Assembly: GCA_015548865.1 (NCBI GenBank) | Contig: JADMXW010000019.1 | Location: forward strand, 62,001-126,000 | Direction of reading: 5' to 3' | From: Serratia marcescens | GTDB lineage: Bacteria > Pseudomonadota > Gammaproteobacteria > Enterobacterales > Enterobacteriaceae | Length of the DNA: 64,000 nucleotides | Shown: positions 17,235-28,450 of the stretch, one piece after another | Position numbering within the stretch: the first letter of the stretch is position 1 | Layout: each line of letters begins with the position of its first letter | Notes under the pieces: model-generated | Told to the model about the DNA's origin: nothing | The model's input: only the letters and a program-made list of their open reading frames with translations | Databases searched by the model: none | Program-made: the position numbers and the translations under genes

Positions 17235-17696
17235 TCAGAGCGATAAACACATAACGGTGACGTTTTCTCCCGCGACCTGGCGTTGCTCAATGGGCCGCCA
17301 TCCCATCCGGGCATAAAGTGCCTGCTTGTCAGGCGTGTACAGATAAAGCCTATCTATCCCCTGTTGCCGACAGCGAGTAACACAGGCGTTGACCAACGTG
17401 CTCGCTAATCCTTTTCCCCGTAACGAAGGGGAAGTCACCACTTCACCTAGCCAATATTCTCTCTGCGCGCAGTCCTCCAATTCATAGCGAATGATACTGG
17501 CGGTTGCGACAGCGCTATCATCATCGGAAAATATCCCCAGCGTAAAAGCATGATCGAATACCTCACCGCGCTGACGTAAAGCGCGTTCGATGGCCGCTAC
17601 ACTGGACCAGCGGGGAAACGCAGACCACTCCGCGAAGAGTAATGCGGCAACGGAAGCAATACGAGAAGGGTTGTCATGCAGATCGTGGATGTCCAT
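17235..17696 (-). CDS. GNAT-family N-acetyltransferase
   Basis: A 153-residue protein with the GNAT acetyl-CoA site: VVTSPSLRGKGLASTLVNACV (motif A, R/Q-x-x-G-x-G/A form) near residue 95, then LYLYTPDKQALYARMGWRPIE (motif B). Substrate unknown. It is the last gene of a minus-strand group mmuM, unknown gene, GNAT, with 71 bp to the gene before it. The ATG at 17696 is chosen because the upstream extension overlaps the preceding gene; no clear ribosome site is visible. Confidence 0.8.
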   Translation of the reverse strand: MDIHDLHDNPSRIASVAALLFAEWSAFPRWSSVAAIERALRQRGEVFDHAFTLGIFSDDDSAVATASIIRYELEDCAQREYWLGEVVTSPSLRGKGLASTLVNACVTRCRQQGIDRLYLYTPDKQALYARMGWRPIEQRQVAGENVTVMCLSL

Positions 17697-17767
17697 ACAC
17701 ACGGTACCAGAAGGCCAGATAAAATCTGACCTTACCTTGAGACAGCGCGCAGAGGCAAGCGTTTGGG

Positions 17768-18307
17768 CTACTCGCTGGCAACGGTATTGACGATAAATAC
17801 CGACAAAAATCCCAAGTGATGCATAAATTCGCGCAAAATCAGCAAACGGGCAGTAAATGCATTGTCCAGCGGAATGGCTTCCCAACTCGCCGGGCGACCA
17901 AGCATCACTTGTTCAAAACGTTTAAACAGTCTTTCGATATCTTCCTGCTCAATGTGCCATCCGTGCTCGCCGGCAGAAACCCCCGTAGCATCAGCCAAGG
18001 GCATCAACATCGGATCACACAGATAGAGGGGGTGCTGAATATCCACCTGATGGCGAATGCGTGTCACTTCATCCTCTACTGTCATGATCGCCATTTCCAT
18101 TTCATCTGGTGTGGGGGGCAGATGACGGAAAAAGGCCGCAGCGGTTTTTTCATACCCTAAAGCCAGTGGCAACGCCTCTGCGCTTGGCGATGATACGACC
18201 ATCGTTTGGGTCGAACCAATATGCAAAAACGTCATTGGCGCGGTAAGCGCCAGTTTGTCACTCAATTGCGCACAAGCGCGACGAACGCCTTCAGCTTCGT
18301 TGGTCAT
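17768..18307 (-). CDS. Unrecognised protein downstream of mmuM
   Basis: A 179-residue soluble protein that I do not recognise. It begins MTNEAEGVRRACAQLSDKL and has an HIGSTQTMVVSS segment near residue 29, an acidic TPDEMEMAIMTVEDE stretch, and a C-terminal helical part with LLILREFMHHLGF. No signal peptide or membrane helix is evident. GAGAGG precedes the ATG and the gene starts 10 bp after the mmuM stop, so the two are very likely co-transcribed. That suggests, but does not show, a link to methyl or sulfur metabolism. Confidence 0.75.
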   Translation of the reverse strand: MTNEAEGVRRACAQLSDKLALTAPMTFLHIGSTQTMVVSSPSAEALPLALGYEKTAAAFFRHLPPTPDEMEMAIMTVEDEVTRIRHQVDIQHPLYLCDPMLMPLADATGVSAGEHGWHIEQEDIERLFKRFEQVMLGRPASWEAIPLDNAFTARLLILREFMHHLGFLSVFIVNTVASE

Positions 18308-18317
18308 GGTTTTCCTC

Positions 18318-19274
18318 TCAATGATGATGCACATCGTGTCCACACGCATGAACGATGGCGGCAATATCCTGCGGTGTGGTGCGGCAGCATCCTCCAATCA
18401 GACGCGCACCTGCCGCTCTCCACGCGGGCAGATACGCTGTCAGCGAACACGCCTGTCCCTCTATCACACTCCAGCGTTTCGCTTTAGCATCATAGTGCTC
18501 ACCGGAATTAGGATAGACAACCAATGGCAATGACGTCAGTGAAGATAAATGCGCCAGTGCCGCGGTTACGAGCTCAAGCGCAATACAGTTTACGCCCACT
18601 GCCACTACCTGCGAATGATTTTCCAACACGGCGACAACGTCACGCAACGGCGTACCGTCACTAAGGTGTTGCTCATCACGCAGCGTAAACGAGAACCAGG
18701 CAGAAATCTGCGGAAACTCATGCAACACGGCTGCCAGAGAAGCGATTTCCGGCAGAGAAGGCTGCGTTTCAAACGCCAGTAGATCGGCCCCCGCGTTAAC
18801 CAACGCCGCAATGCGTGGCCGGTGAAATGCCATCATGTCTACCTGAGATAGCTGGTAATCTCCACGGTACTCCGCTCCGTTTGCCAGAAACGCGCCATAG
18901 GGCCCAACTGATCCCGCCACTAACAAGGTGCCAGCGTCAGGATGGGAAACCCGGTAGTCATCACGCGCACGCGCAGCCAGTTCGACGCTGCGTGCGATTA
19001 ACGCCAGAGATTGCGCTTCACTCAAACCGCGTGTGGCAAAACCCTGCGGTGTGGCCTGATAGCTGGCGGTGATGGCACACTGCGCCCCAGCCGCAAAATA
19101 GTCACGATGCACCTGATAAATCAGTTCGGGGGTGTCCATTAATATTTTTGCAGACCAGAGTGGATCGCATAAATCACAGCCGCGTGCTTCGAGCTCGGTT
19201 GCCAGCGCACCGTCCAGAATCACAACAGGGGACTGTGCCAGCAGTGCAGCAAGGGGGTTCTCAGGTAACATCAT
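18318..19274 (-). CDS. mmuM: Homocysteine S-methyltransferase
   Basis: A 318-residue enzyme that makes methionine from homocysteine with S-methylmethionine (a plant metabolite) or S-adenosylmethionine as donor. Zinc ligands are the Cys in VGVNC and the paired Cys in GGCCRTTP near the C-terminus. The N-terminal LDGALATELEARG motif is typical of the family. Two adjacent ATG codons (19274 and 19271) follow AAGGAG; the second has the better spacing. In E. coli mmuM follows the permease mmuP, which is not present here. The protein ends in a short His run (DVHHH). Confidence 0.9.
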   Translation of the reverse strand: MMLPENPLAALLAQSPVVILDGALATELEARGCDLCDPLWSAKILMDTPELIYQVHRDYFAAGAQCAITASYQATPQGFATRGLSEAQSLALIARSVELAARARDDYRVSHPDAGTLLVAGSVGPYGAFLANGAEYRGDYQLSQVDMMAFHRPRIAALVNAGADLLAFETQPSLPEIASLAAVLHEFPQISAWFSFTLRDEQHLSDGTPLRDVVAVLENHSQVVAVGVNCIALELVTAALAHLSSLTSLPLVVYPNSGEHYDAKAKRWSVIEGQACSLTAYLPAWRAAGARLIGGCCRTTPQDIAAIVHACGHDVHHH

Positions 19275-19334
19275 CGCGCTCCTTGAACGGGGTGTTTGGT
19301 ACGGCAGCATTCAGGCAATACCGCCACAAGCTCA

Positions 19335-20270
19335 TCAGGCGAGCGAAGATATCGTTTGAGCGATGGCATTAGACGTGGTGAGCGTTCGAATCTGGCGAAA
19401 CAGATCGCCAGCTTCAACATATTCTTTACGTAAATAGCCCAGCCATTGTTTGATACGTGCGACATGATACATGCCGGTATCACCCTGTTTTTCCAGTTGA
19501 GTATAACGCTGTAACAGTGCAACAACGTCTGACCAAGGTAACGGCGGCGCATTGTATTTTATCACTTTACTGAGATTGGGTACGTTGAGAGCGCCACGAC
19601 CAATCATTATGTCCTGGCACCCTGTTGCAGCAATGCAATCCTGGGCACTTTGCCAGTCCCAAATTTCACCGTTGGCGACTACTGGAATCGACAAGCGCTT
19701 ACGGATTTCACCAATCGCTGCCCAGTTAATGCGTTCAGCTTTATAACCATCTTCTTTAGTGCGTCCATGCACAACAAGCTCGGTGGCCCCCGCCTGCTGA
19801 ACAGCATCAGCAATTTCAAATTGGCGGTCACCTGAATCCCAACCTAAACGAATTTTCACCGTCACGGGGAGATGACGCGGTACAGCCTCACGCATCGCTT
19901 TGGCTCCCTGATAGATCAATTCAGGATCCTTAAGCAACGTTGCACCACCGCCGCTGCCATTAACCAGCTTGGACGGGCATCCGCAATTAAGATCCACACC
20001 ATAAGAACCCAATGCCACCGCACGCGCAGCATTTTCCGCCAACCACTGCGGATACTGCCCCAACAACTGAATACGTACCAGCGTACCAGAAGGCGTCCGG
20101 CTGGCCTGATGCAGTTCGGGGCAAAGTCGATAGAAGGCTTTCACGGGCAGCAGTGTATCCACCACGCGTAAAAACTCGGTGACACACAGATCGTACTCAT
20201 TGATATCGGTCAGCAGTTCCCGCACCAGTGCATCGAGAACGCCTTCCATGGGCGCAAGTAGGATACGCAT
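19335..20270 (-). CDS. dusC: tRNA-dihydrouridine(16) synthase DusC
   Basis: A 311-residue flavoenzyme (315 in E. coli) that reduces U16 in the tRNA D-loop with NADPH. Visible family features are [19 protein letters not shown] at the FMN-binding start, the catalytic cysteine in LNCGCPSK near residue 98, the HGRTKEDGY block and ANGEIW. The N-terminus and sequence type favour DusC over DusA or DusB. It is followed on the same strand by mmuM after a gap of about 60 bp. Confidence 0.9.
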   Translation of the reverse strand: MRILLAPMEGVLDALVRELLTDINEYDLCVTEFLRVVDTLLPVKAFYRLCPELHQASRTPSGTLVRIQLLGQYPQWLAENAARAVALGSYGVDLNCGCPSKLVNGSGGGATLLKDPELIYQGAKAMREAVPRHLPVTVKIRLGWDSGDRQFEIADAVQQAGATELVVHGRTKEDGYKAERINWAAIGEIRKRLSIPVVANGEIWDWQSAQDCIAATGCQDIMIGRGALNVPNLSKVIKYNAPPLPWSDVVALLQRYTQLEKQGDTGMYHVARIKQWLGYLRKEYVEAGDLFRQIRTLTTSNAIAQTISSLA

Positions 20271-20365
20271 AACGCAATTCAGCTCATCAGGACGCCGCGC
20301 GGCGATCCAGTTAAAACAGCCCGCTATGGTACTGAGGCAGACAGGAAAAGCAAGCGCCCCAATCG

Positions 20366-21754
20366 CTAGCCTTTATCAGCGACAGAAGGATTAAATGCCT
20401 GACGGGTGAAGCTTAAGAGGCAGGCCAACGCTGCTGTACCACATCCCATGTAAAGCGCATAGTAACCGCCCTGCATATCAAAACGCGCCAGCAGCATACC
20501 AACAAATGCAGTGCCGCTTGACTGTCCGATCAAGCGCGCAGTACCCAGCATTCCCCCCGCCGCACCGCTGCGCTGGCGAGGAGCAGAAGTAACCAGTAAA
20601 CGGTTATTGGGCGATTGGAACAAACCGAACCCCGCGCCGCACAAAGCCATGCGCCAGGCAATACCCCCCATGCTGGTGACAGGAGAGAGCTGACTCAGTG
20701 CCAACATTCCCATGGCAAGCAGTAGCAACCCTACCCCTCCCAGTATCGCGGGCGACATCCGATCCGAGAGTTTGCCAGCAACCATTGCCATGACACCCGT
20801 TGCCAGGGGCCAAGGCGTCATCATCAGGCCAACCTCGGCCGGGGTCAGCGCCAGCTCATAGTGAAACAAAAACGGCAGAGAAACAAAGGCCAGCATCTGA
20901 GTCGTGAAAGAGGCAATTGAGGTCGCAAGCGACAAGCTGAATACTGGAATGCGCAGCAAATCAAACGGAAATAACGGCGCCGTTGCCGAAGCCTCCCGAT
21001 GTACCAACAGCATTGCGGCTACAATCGCCAGCACCAGTTGGCCACCGATTAGCACCCCATTACTTTTGTGACCGATGCTCTCAATCGCGGTAATCGCCAA
21101 ACCGATCATCATGGCACTCAATAAAGCGCTAACACCATCAAAAGGTTGCTGGCTACGATCGTTATCGGGAAGGCTGCGCAGCGCCAATACCATAGCAATC
21201 ACGCCGAGGGGTAAATTGATGGCAAACAGCCAAGGCCAAGAAGCCACTGACAAGATCCCACCCGCCAGCGTCGGCCCCACGGTTGCGGACATGGCAACCA
21301 CCAGCGCATTAATACCTATCGCGCCGCCCAGCTTGGCGCGCGGAACAATATAACGGATAAGTGCAGTATTCACACTCATCAGTCCCGCGGCCCCAAGGCC
21401 TTGTGCTACCCGAGCTAACGTCAACATCGGCATACTGTTTGCCAACATACAGGCCAGAGATGACACGATAAACATGGTCAACCCATACATATAGACAGTG
21501 CGATAACCATAGATCTCGCCCAAACGTGCAAAGGGGATCAGGCATACCACTACCGCCAACTGGTAACCGTTAACAATCCAGATTGCGCTGGCAGCGGTAA
21601 TATTAAAATCCGTCGCAATGACGGGCAACGCAACATTGGCAACCACTGCATCCATCACCGCCAGTGTAATACTGATGGCAATCGTCAACATGGCATAGTA
21701 TCGGAGTGGGGTCGGCAGACCATCTTCAGTGATACCGGGGGCGGCTGTTCTCAT
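20366..21754 (-). CDS. MFS multidrug exporter (DHA2 family, 14 helices)
   Basis: A 462-residue membrane protein with about 14 hydrophobic segments. It carries the DHA2 (EmrB/QacA/SmvA) markers: LDxTIVNVALP-like sequence [15 protein letters not shown] in helix 1, WIVNGYQL in helix 2, [14 protein letters not shown] motif A ([13 protein letters not shown]) and the motif C region around [12 protein letters not shown]. It would expel drugs or toxic compounds in exchange for protons. No regulator is adjacent. Substrate unknown. Confidence 0.85.
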   Translation of the reverse strand: MRTAAPGITEDGLPTPLRYYAMLTIAISITLAVMDAVVANVALPVIATDFNITAASAIWIVNGYQLAVVVCLIPFARLGEIYGYRTVYMYGLTMFIVSSLACMLANSMPMLTLARVAQGLGAAGLMSVNTALIRYIVPRAKLGGAIGINALVVAMSATVGPTLAGGILSVASWPWLFAINLPLGVIAMVLALRSLPDNDRSQQPFDGVSALLSAMMIGLAITAIESIGHKSNGVLIGGQLVLAIVAAMLLVHREASATAPLFPFDLLRIPVFSLSLATSIASFTTQMLAFVSLPFLFHYELALTPAEVGLMMTPWPLATGVMAMVAGKLSDRMSPAILGGVGLLLLAMGMLALSQLSPVTSMGGIAWRMALCGAGFGLFQSPNNRLLVTSAPRQRSGAAGGMLGTARLIGQSSGTAFVGMLLARFDMQGGYYALYMGCGTAALACLLSFTRQAFNPSVADKG

Positions 21755-22133
21755 TATCCAGTCTTTATTCGGGCAAAGCGCGTCGGCTTGCAGATGAAGG
21801 CGAGTTAAGCAGCTTACTGATAATCCACGTTAATGGGAAGCCTGTGAGGAGAAGAGAAGGCCACGTCGGCAAGGCGCTAATGCAAAAGCATATAACAAAA
21901 GAAGCACAATAAGGCAGGAGAGGGACAGATCCCGTTGAATTACTGATAGCCCCACCTAAAACAGTCATACCCCTTTGATGAGAAAAAGGTCCTTGCCAGA
22001 GCCTGATTAACACAGTATCTGCGTACACGGGAATCTCTTGCAGACGAAACACCTGTGTTCTTCTAACAGAGATCCCCGGCTTTCGCCGAGGATGATGTGT
22101 GGGCAAGCAACTGCTCCCCTACGTATGGCCTAA
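21755..22133. other. Intergenic region between rhlE and the MFS gene
   Basis: About 380 bases. The part near 22072-22093 is the terminator-like hairpin after rhlE, and the rest should carry the MFS promoter. A 113-codon minus-strand frame crosses it but lacks any family feature and overlaps the hairpin. I see nothing else. Confidence 0.5.
22072..22093 (-). terminator. Probable terminator of rhlE
   Basis: The hairpin ATCCcCGGC/GCCGaGGAT with loop TTTC lies 41 bp beyond the rhlE stop. On the minus strand the sequence after it (CTCTGTTAGAAG) is only weakly U-rich. Confidence 0.45.
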
Positions 22134-23498
22134 TTACTCGCTTCTGGCACGCGCCGGACGACGCTGACCATTACCTTGCGGGCGCGATGTGGCTGGTTTT
22201 CCCTGACCACCACGGCGAGGCTCACTGGAATGCGCCCCTTCCCCACTGCGTTGGCGACGCGGAGCCGTACTATGTCGCTCGCTGCCGGAACGATCACCAC
22301 TGCGCGGTGCACCGCGCTGGCTTTGACGTCCGTTTTGAATTGGCTCAGCCTTAATGTTCGGATCGGGCTCAAACCCCGGAACCGCAACGCGTGGAATTTC
22401 GCGTTTCAGCAACCGTTCAATATCACGCAGCAGCTTGTGCTCATCGACACACACCAGCGACAGCGCTTCTCCGGTCGATTCCGCACGCCCGGTACGACCA
22501 ATACGGTGCACGTAATCTTCTGGCACGTTGGGCAACTCATAGTTCACCACATGCGGCAATTGATCGATATCCAAACCGCGTGCGGCGATATCCGTTGCCA
22601 CCAGCACCCGAATCGATCCTTCCTTAAAATTCGCCAGTGCGCGAGTACGAGCTCCCTGGCTCTTGTTACCATGGATAGCCGCTGCGGTAATGCCGTCTTT
22701 GCCCAATTGCTCGGCAAGATGGTTAGCGCCGTGCTTAGTGCGAGTAAACACCAACACCTGCTGCCAATTCTCTTTGCCGATCAGTAAAGAGAGCAGCTCA
22801 CGTTTGCGTTTCTTATCGACAAAATGCACGTTCTGGGTCACCAGCTCTGATGGCGTATTACGACGCACCACTTCTACCGATGCAGGACGCGTCAGTAACG
22901 TATTGGCCAGCGCCTTAATTTCATCGGAGAAGGTGGCGGAAAACAGCAGGTTTTGGCGTTTGGCAGGCAATTTAGCGAGTACGCGGCGAATGTCGTGAAT
23001 AAAGCCCATATCCAGCATCCGGTCCGCTTCATCCAGCACCAAGATTTCGATATGAGAAAGATCAACCGCATTCTGATGTTCCAGATCCAGCAATCGTCCT
23101 GGTGTTGCGACCAGAATGTCGACACCACCGCGCAACTTCATCATCTGCGGGTTGATACTGACACCGCCGAACACCACCAGCGAACGCAGCCGCAGGTATT
23201 TACTGTACGCCTGTACGTTCTCCCCAATTTGTGCGGCCAACTCACGTGTTGGTGTCAGGATCAATGCCCGGACCGGACGACGGCCTCTCACATCACTGGG
23301 CTTTGCGCTCAGGAGTTGCAACAACGGTAGGGTAAATCCGGCCGTTTTACCGGTGCCCGTTTGCGCACTTGCCATCAAATCCTGACCAGACAGCACGACG
23401 GGAATCGCCTGGCGTTGTACAGGCGTAGGTTCACGATAGCCCTGTTCTTCAACAGCACGGAGAATATCGGCGCTCAGGCCGAGAGATGAAAAAGACAT
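22134..23498 (-). CDS. rhlE: DEAD-box ATP-dependent RNA helicase RhlE
   Basis: A 454-residue DEAD-box helicase. Motifs appear in order: Q motif ([13 protein letters not shown], near residue 21), I (AQTGTGKT, about 44), Ia (PTRELAAQ), Ib (TPGR), II (DEAD), III (SAT), then in the second domain [15 protein letters not shown] and [13 protein letters not shown]. The tail after about residue 380 is Arg/Gly/Gln-rich and disordered, as usual for RhlE, and ends RRPARARSE. RhlE acts in ribosome assembly and RNA turnover. As in E. coli it is divergent from cecR, whose product is known to control both sides. Confidence 0.95.
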   Translation of the reverse strand: MSFSSLGLSADILRAVEEQGYREPTPVQRQAIPVVLSGQDLMASAQTGTGKTAGFTLPLLQLLSAKPSDVRGRRPVRALILTPTRELAAQIGENVQAYSKYLRLRSLVVFGGVSINPQMMKLRGGVDILVATPGRLLDLEHQNAVDLSHIEILVLDEADRMLDMGFIHDIRRVLAKLPAKRQNLLFSATFSDEIKALANTLLTRPASVEVVRRNTPSELVTQNVHFVDKKRKRELLSLLIGKENWQQVLVFTRTKHGANHLAEQLGKDGITAAAIHGNKSQGARTRALANFKEGSIRVLVATDIAARGLDIDQLPHVVNYELPNVPEDYVHRIGRTGRAESTGEALSLVCVDEHKLLRDIERLLKREIPRVAVPGFEPDPNIKAEPIQNGRQSQRGAPRSGDRSGSERHSTAPRRQRSGEGAHSSEPRRGGQGKPATSRPQGNGQRRPARARSE

Positions 23499-23833
23499 AG
23501 AGAAAACAACTCCAGATCCACCCTGACCGAGCCAAAGCCGGTGCAGTTTTCAGGGGGAACATCAGGCGGGTTTGCCGAGCCACCATCAACCAAGGAATAA
23601 CGACGTGAGCAACAACCACAATGAACGGGCACAAACTACGGTGCATAAGGCAGTTAGTGTAACAGAGATTTTACCTTCCCGATACGCCATCCTGATAGTC
23701 ACTATTCCGAATCACAACGCGCAGCCAATGATCTCAACGACGAGCAAAAGGCATTTATGTGATTTGAATCACTTATAATAATCAAAAATACGCTAAATTT
23801 AATCATACGATTGATTAAATGAGGGCGTGTACC
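23499..23833. other. Divergent rhlE-cecR regulatory region
   Basis: About 335 bases between the two start codons. It contains the CecR-type palindrome listed separately and, upstream of it, TATAAT at 23774-23779 as a likely -10 for cecR. No gene is seen. Confidence 0.5.
23798..23819 (+). promoter_or_regulatory. Probable CecR operator
   Basis: A perfect 8-bp inverted repeat, TTTAATCA and TGATTAAA separated by six bases, ends 14 bases before the cecR ATG. E. coli CecR binds palindromes of this kind in the rhlE-cecR gap. Its position after the presumed promoter would let the protein repress its own operon. The ribosome site (GAGGG) directly follows. Confidence 0.65.
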
Positions 23834-24514
23834 ATGTTTTTCCAGGCTGCATCGCCTACACGCGGCGATCAAACCAAGCAGCGATTGTTGCAAGCGGCAC
23901 TAGAAGTGTTTGGTGAGTTTGGTTTGCAAGCGGCGACGACGCGCGACATTGCCAAGCGTGCGGGCCAGAATATCGCAGCCATCACGTATCATTTTCACTC
24001 CAAAGAGGGATTATATCGCGCCGTGGCAAGCGCCATTGCCGATGAAGTGGCGCACACCTATCTCCCCCTGCGTGCAGAAATTGCCGATTACCTGCAACAA
24101 CCTGCATGTACCCCAGAGCAGATCATGGTGTATCTGCACAAGCTGGTTCTGAGTTTTACCCGGCTGATGACCAGTCCGGAAACCCTGCATTTCAGCCGCT
24201 TTATGTCGCGCGAACAGCTGTCTCCTACGGATGCCTATCCGCTAATGCATGAACGTATTATTGCCCCGATGCACCAGTTGATGACGCAGCTTGTCGCAGG
24301 TTACACCGGGCTAGACAGTACCGACTTAAGAACTGTCATTCATACTCATGCATTGATAGGTGAAGCACTGGCATTTCGCGTTGCTAGGGAAACCATTCGT
24401 TTACGCGCGGGCTGGGATGACATTGGTCTGGAACAGGGTATGGCGATTAACGACGTGGTGACACAGCATATTGAACTGGTACTTAACGGTCTGAGAGACG
24501 CACATCACCGCTGA
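23834..24514 (+). CDS. cecR: TetR-family regulator CecR
   Basis: A 226-residue TetR-type repressor (formerly YbiH). The N-terminal DNA-binding domain reads TKQRLLQAALEVFGEFGLQAATTRDIAKRAGQNIAAITYHFHSKEGLY (residues about 18-65). The C-terminal ligand domain is helical. It heads the operon cecR-ybhG-ybhF-ybhS-ybhR. The E. coli protein responds to cefoperazone and chloramphenicol sensitivity and also controls rhlE. The ATG at 23834 has GAGGG at good spacing; an ATG at 23819 lies inside the operator and is less likely. Confidence 0.92.
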   Translation: MFFQAASPTRGDQTKQRLLQAALEVFGEFGLQAATTRDIAKRAGQNIAAITYHFHSKEGLYRAVASAIADEVAHTYLPLRAEIADYLQQPACTPEQIMVYLHKLVLSFTRLMTSPETLHFSRFMSREQLSPTDAYPLMHERIIAPMHQLMTQLVAGYTGLDSTDLRTVIHTHALIGEALAFRVARETIRLRAGWDDIGLEQGMAINDVVTQHIELVLNGLRDAHHR

Positions 24515-24547
24515 TACCTTCAGCACGTATAGAGAGGGATGCTTTCC

Positions 24548-25546
24548 ATGAGTAAAGTTAAATCGAGCGCGATGATCGTGGTGCTTTTGCTGCTGGCAGC
24601 CGCACTCTATGCTGGCTGGACGCACTATGCGCGCCGCGATACCCCCATTACGCTGTACGGCAACGTGGATATTCGCACGGTCAATCTGGCGTTTCGTGTT
24701 GGCGGACGTCTGGCGACCTTGCATGTGGACGAAGGTGACAGTGTCAAAGCAGGACAAACGATAGCCGAGTTGGATACCGCACCGCATAACAATGCGTTGC
24801 GTCAGGCTGACGCTAATGTTGCCAGTGCGGCGGCCCAGTTAGCACTGCTTCAGGAGGGTTACCGGCGTGAAGAGGTTGCCCAGGTACGCTCTCAAGTGGA
24901 TCAAGCGCAAGCTGCCTACGATTACGCCGACAGTTTCTATCAACGTCAGCAAGGCATGTGGCGTAAAGGTGCCGTGGCACAAAATACCCTGGAAGATGCC
25001 CGTTCGGCGCGTCAGCAGGCACTCGCTACCCTGCAAGCCGCTAAAGAGAAATTGAGCCAATTCGAAAGCGGTAACCGTCCGCAGGAGATTGCCGCCGCAC
25101 AGGCTGCATTGGTACAAGCACAAGCAGCGCAGGCTCAGGCCTCCCTTGATTTGAGCGATACAACGCTAACCTCTCCCTCTGATGGCGTAATCCTCACTCG
25201 CGCAGTTGAAGCAGGCAGCATGCTAAGCGCAGGCAGCACTGTGTTTACTCTCTCGTTGACTCGCCCCGTGTGGATTCGCGCCTACATTGATGAACCGCAG
25301 CTTGGACAGGCGAGGCCGGGGCGTGAGGTTCTGATTTACACTGACAGTCGCCCAGACCACCCCTATCATGGCACTGTTGGGTTTGTGTCACCCAGCGCAG
25401 AATTCACCCCCAAAAGCGTAGAAACACAAGCGTTACGCACAGACCTGGTTTACCGACTACGTATCATCGTCAACGATCCAGATGATCTGCTGCGCCAAGG
25501 AATGCCGGTAACGTTGCGCTTCGCCACTGACAACGTGACGCCATGA
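24548..25546 (+). CDS. ybhG: Periplasmic adaptor (HlyD family) YbhG
   Basis: A 332-residue membrane-fusion protein. One N-terminal anchor (about residues 8-25) is followed by a lipoyl half ([39 protein letters not shown]), a long coiled-coil hairpin rich in Gln and Ala, and the second lipoyl and barrel part ([18 protein letters not shown]). It links the inner-membrane YbhFSR transporter to the periplasm and, with an outer-membrane channel, the outside. The last four bases overlap ybhF (ATGA). The start at 24548 has AGAGAGGG before it. Confidence 0.92.
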   Translation: MSKVKSSAMIVVLLLLAAALYAGWTHYARRDTPITLYGNVDIRTVNLAFRVGGRLATLHVDEGDSVKAGQTIAELDTAPHNNALRQADANVASAAAQLALLQEGYRREEVAQVRSQVDQAQAAYDYADSFYQRQQGMWRKGAVAQNTLEDARSARQQALATLQAAKEKLSQFESGNRPQEIAAAQAALVQAQAAQAQASLDLSDTTLTSPSDGVILTRAVEAGSMLSAGSTVFTLSLTRPVWIRAYIDEPQLGQARPGREVLIYTDSRPDHPYHGTVGFVSPSAEFTPKSVETQALRTDLVYRLRIIVNDPDDLLRQGMPVTLRFATDNVTP

Positions 25547-27285
25547 ACAGCACCACGCCACGCATAACACTCGAAGGGGTAGAAAAAACCTTCCCTGGCA
25601 GCACCACACCAGCGTTGAAACCGCTCACTGCCACGCTTGATGCGGGTGCAGTTATCGGATTGGTGGGACCAGACGGCGCGGGTAAGACGACGTTGATCCG
25701 CATGCTAGCTGGTCTCTTAACACCCAGCAGTGGTACTTTGCGCGTAATGGGGCTCGATCCGGTCCACGATGACCGGCAACTGCATGCCATCCTCGGCTAT
25801 ATGCCGCAGAAGTTTGGGCTGTATGAAGACTTGACCGTGATGGAGAACCTGACGCTTTACGCCGACCTGCGCGGCATTACCGGCACACAGCGTCAGGAAA
25901 CCTTTGAGCGTTTACTGACGTTTACCGACCTCACCCGTTTTACCACTCGTCTGGCCGGAAAGCTTTCTGGGGGCATGAAGCAAAAACTGGGGCTCGCTTG
26001 TACTTTGTTAGGCCAACCTAATGTTCTGTTACTGGATGAGCCAGGCGTTGGGGTTGATCCCATCTCGCGTCGCGAGCTCTGGCGCATGGTGCATGAACTT
26101 GCTGATGATGGCATGCTGATCCTGTGGAGCACCTCTTATCTTGATGAAGCAGAACAATGCCGTGATGTGCTGCTGCTGAATAACGGCGAACTGTTGTATC
26201 GCGGCGCACCGCAGGATCTTACCGCAACCATGGCAGGGCGCTGTGTTTTGGCGCATGCCGATGGCGTAGCGCACCGTACGTTGCTGCAACAGGCATTGCA
26301 ACACTCTGCCGTCAGTGACGGTGTAATTCAAGGCAAGTATTTGCGTCTGATGCTTAAGGCAGGCGCAGACCCGCAGAGTCTGTGTAACGACTTACCGCTG
26401 AGGCCAGACGACATCGAAGAAACGGCCCCGCGCTTTGAAGATGCCTTTATCGATTTGTTGGGTGGCGGCCCTGAAGGGGACTCTTCTCTGGCACGCATCA
26501 TGCCACGTATCCCGGATGATGGTGATGACAAGGTCATCGAAGCTCACCACCTGACCAAGAAATTCGGCGAATTTGTTGCGACCGATCGGGTAGATTTTAC
26601 CGTGCGCCGCGGTGAGATTTTTGGCTTGCTCGGCCCTAACGGCGCCGGAAAATCAACCACGTTCAAGATGATGTGCGGGTTACTCACACCAACTGAAGGT
26701 CATGCTCGCGTACTGGGCATGGACCTTAAAATCAGCTCAGGCAAAGCGCGTCAGCATCTCGGGTACATGGCACAAAAATTTTCCCTGTACGGTAACCTGA
26801 CCGTAGAACAAAACCTGCGTTTTTTCTCTGGCGTTTACGGTTTACGTGGCCGTCAACAACGAGAGAAAGTGGCTGCCATGACAGAGGCATTCAACTTCGG
26901 GCCTATCAGCCGACAAACACCGGACGCATTGCCGCTCGGATTCAAACAGCGCTTAGCCTTGGCCTGCGCCTTGATGCACGAACCGGATATCCTGTTTCTT
27001 GACGAACCTACCTCCGGCGTCGATCCCCTCACCCGCCGCGAATTCTGGATGCACATTAACGGTATGGTCAGCCGGGGCGTTACCGTCATGGTGACCACTC
27101 ACTTTATGGATGAAGCGGAATATTGCGATCGTATCGGTTTGGTTTATCGCGGCAAACTGATTGCCAGCGGAACACCCGATGCATTAAAACAGCAGGCCAT
27201 TACGCCAGACATGCCCGATCCAACCATGGAACAAGCGTTTATCGCCCTGATTCATGCCTACGATGCGGAGAATGCACATGACTAA
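25543..27285 (+). CDS. ybhF: ABC exporter ATPase YbhF (two nucleotide-binding domains)
   Basis: A 580-residue fusion of two ABC ATPases. Domain one has Walker [10 protein letters not shown], signature LSGGMKQ and Walker [13 protein letters not shown]. Domain two (from about residue 330) has Walker [10 protein letters not shown] and Walker [13 protein letters not shown], but its signature reads LPLGFKQR instead of LSGGxxQR, a degeneracy I also recall in the E. coli protein. It powers export by YbhS-YbhR. The start overlaps ybhG by 4 bp and the end overlaps ybhS by 8 bp, indicating translational coupling. Confidence 0.93.
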   Translation: MNSTTPRITLEGVEKTFPGSTTPALKPLTATLDAGAVIGLVGPDGAGKTTLIRMLAGLLTPSSGTLRVMGLDPVHDDRQLHAILGYMPQKFGLYEDLTVMENLTLYADLRGITGTQRQETFERLLTFTDLTRFTTRLAGKLSGGMKQKLGLACTLLGQPNVLLLDEPGVGVDPISRRELWRMVHELADDGMLILWSTSYLDEAEQCRDVLLLNNGELLYRGAPQDLTATMAGRCVLAHADGVAHRTLLQQALQHSAVSDGVIQGKYLRLMLKAGADPQSLCNDLPLRPDDIEETAPRFEDAFIDLLGGGPEGDSSLARIMPRIPDDGDDKVIEAHHLTKKFGEFVATDRVDFTVRRGEIFGLLGPNGAGKSTTFKMMCGLLTPTEGHARVLGMDLKISSGKARQHLGYMAQKFSLYGNLTVEQNLRFFSGVYGLRGRQQREKVAAMTEAFNFGPISRQTPDALPLGFKQRLALACALMHEPDILFLDEPTSGVDPLTRREFWMHINGMVSRGVTVMVTTHFMDEAEYCDRIGLVYRGKLIASGTPDALKQQAITPDMPDPTMEQAFIALIHAYDAENAHD

Positions 27286-28438
27286 CGCCAACAGCACCCC
27301 TCTATCGGACAGCACCACATTTTCATGGCGGCGCTTGCGGGCATTGTGTCGTAAAGAGAGCAAGCAGATCGTGCGCGATCCTAGCAGCAGCCTGATTGCG
27401 TTTGTCATCCCATTAATGTTGCTGTTTATTTTTGGCTATGGCATCAATCTCGATTCCAGTCGCTTACACGTAGGTATCCTGCTGGAAGAGCAGAGTGAGG
27501 CAGCCCGTGATTTAGCCCAAACCTTTGCCGCATCTCCCTATATTGAGCCTACCATCAGCCGCGATCGCCAGGCGTTGATTCAATTGATGCAAGCGGGACG
27601 TATTCGCGGTTTGATCACCATTCCCAACGACTTTGCCGAGCAGTTGTCTCGTCCAGGAAGCCTGGCACCGATACAAGTGATCACTGACGGCAGTGAACCT
27701 AATACCGCCAATTTCGTTTCAGGCTATGTGCAAGGGGTATGGAAGGTCTGGCAGGAGCAACGCGCGTTAGCTCAGGGAGAGACATTTTCTCAACCGATTG
27801 AAGTACAGTTGCGCTATTGGTTTAACCCGGCGGCCGTCAGCCAGCATTTTATCATTCCTGGCGCCATCACCATTATTATGACCGTTATTGGCGCCATCCT
27901 GACCTCGTTAGTGATTGCCCGTGAATGGGAACGCGGCACCATGGAGGCGTTGCTGTCAACGCAGGTCACGCGTGCAGAACTGCTGCTGGCCAAATTGATC
28001 CCCTATTATGGGCTGGGTATGATAGCGATGGTGCTGTGTATGGTCGTTGCCGTCTTCGTGCTGCATGTCCCCTACCGCGGATCGCTATGGATACTGTTCG
28101 GTATCAGTAGCCTGTTTCTCGCCTGTACCCTTGGCATGGGGTTGCTGATTTCCACTCTGACACGCAATCAGTTCAATGCGGCTATGGTGGCACTGAATGC
28201 CGCTTTCTTGCCTGCGGTAATGCTCTCCGGGTTTATTTTTGAAATTGACAGCATGCCTGCGCTGGTGCGTGCGGTCTCTTACGTGATTCCAGCACGCTAC
28301 TTCGTCAGTACGCTGCAGAGTTTGTTCCTGACGGGTAACGTGGTCAGCATCTTGCTGGTCAATCTCGGCTTTTTAACCGTTGCCACGCTGTTTTTCATTG
28401 GGCTTACCGCGTTGAAAACGCGCCGCAGATTGGATTAA
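27278..28438 (+). CDS. ybhS: ABC-2 type permease YbhS
   Basis: A 386-residue permease. It has one N-terminal helix ([22 protein letters not shown]), a periplasmic domain of about 130 residues, then five C-terminal helices with the ABC-2 core ([29 protein letters not shown]). It pairs with YbhR to form the export channel driven by YbhF; the E. coli system is linked to cefoperazone and cation efflux. The ATG at 27278 overlaps the ybhF stop. Confidence 0.92.
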   Translation: MTNANSTPLSDSTTFSWRRLRALCRKESKQIVRDPSSSLIAFVIPLMLLFIFGYGINLDSSRLHVGILLEEQSEAARDLAQTFAASPYIEPTISRDRQALIQLMQAGRIRGLITIPNDFAEQLSRPGSLAPIQVITDGSEPNTANFVSGYVQGVWKVWQEQRALAQGETFSQPIEVQLRYWFNPAAVSQHFIIPGAITIIMTVIGAILTSLVIAREWERGTMEALLSTQVTRAELLLAKLIPYYGLGMIAMVLCMVVAVFVLHVPYRGSLWILFGISSLFLACTLGMGLLISTLTRNQFNAAMVALNAAFLPAVMLSGFIFEIDSMPALVRAVSYVIPARYFVSTLQSLFLTGNVVSILLVNLGFLTVATLFFIGLTALKTRRRLD

Positions 28439-28450
28439 GGGAGGCTCTCT

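Noticed and set aside
21765..22106. 113-codon minus-strand frame in the MFS-rhlE gap
   Set aside because: No family feature, overlaps the rhlE terminator hairpin, no ribosome site.
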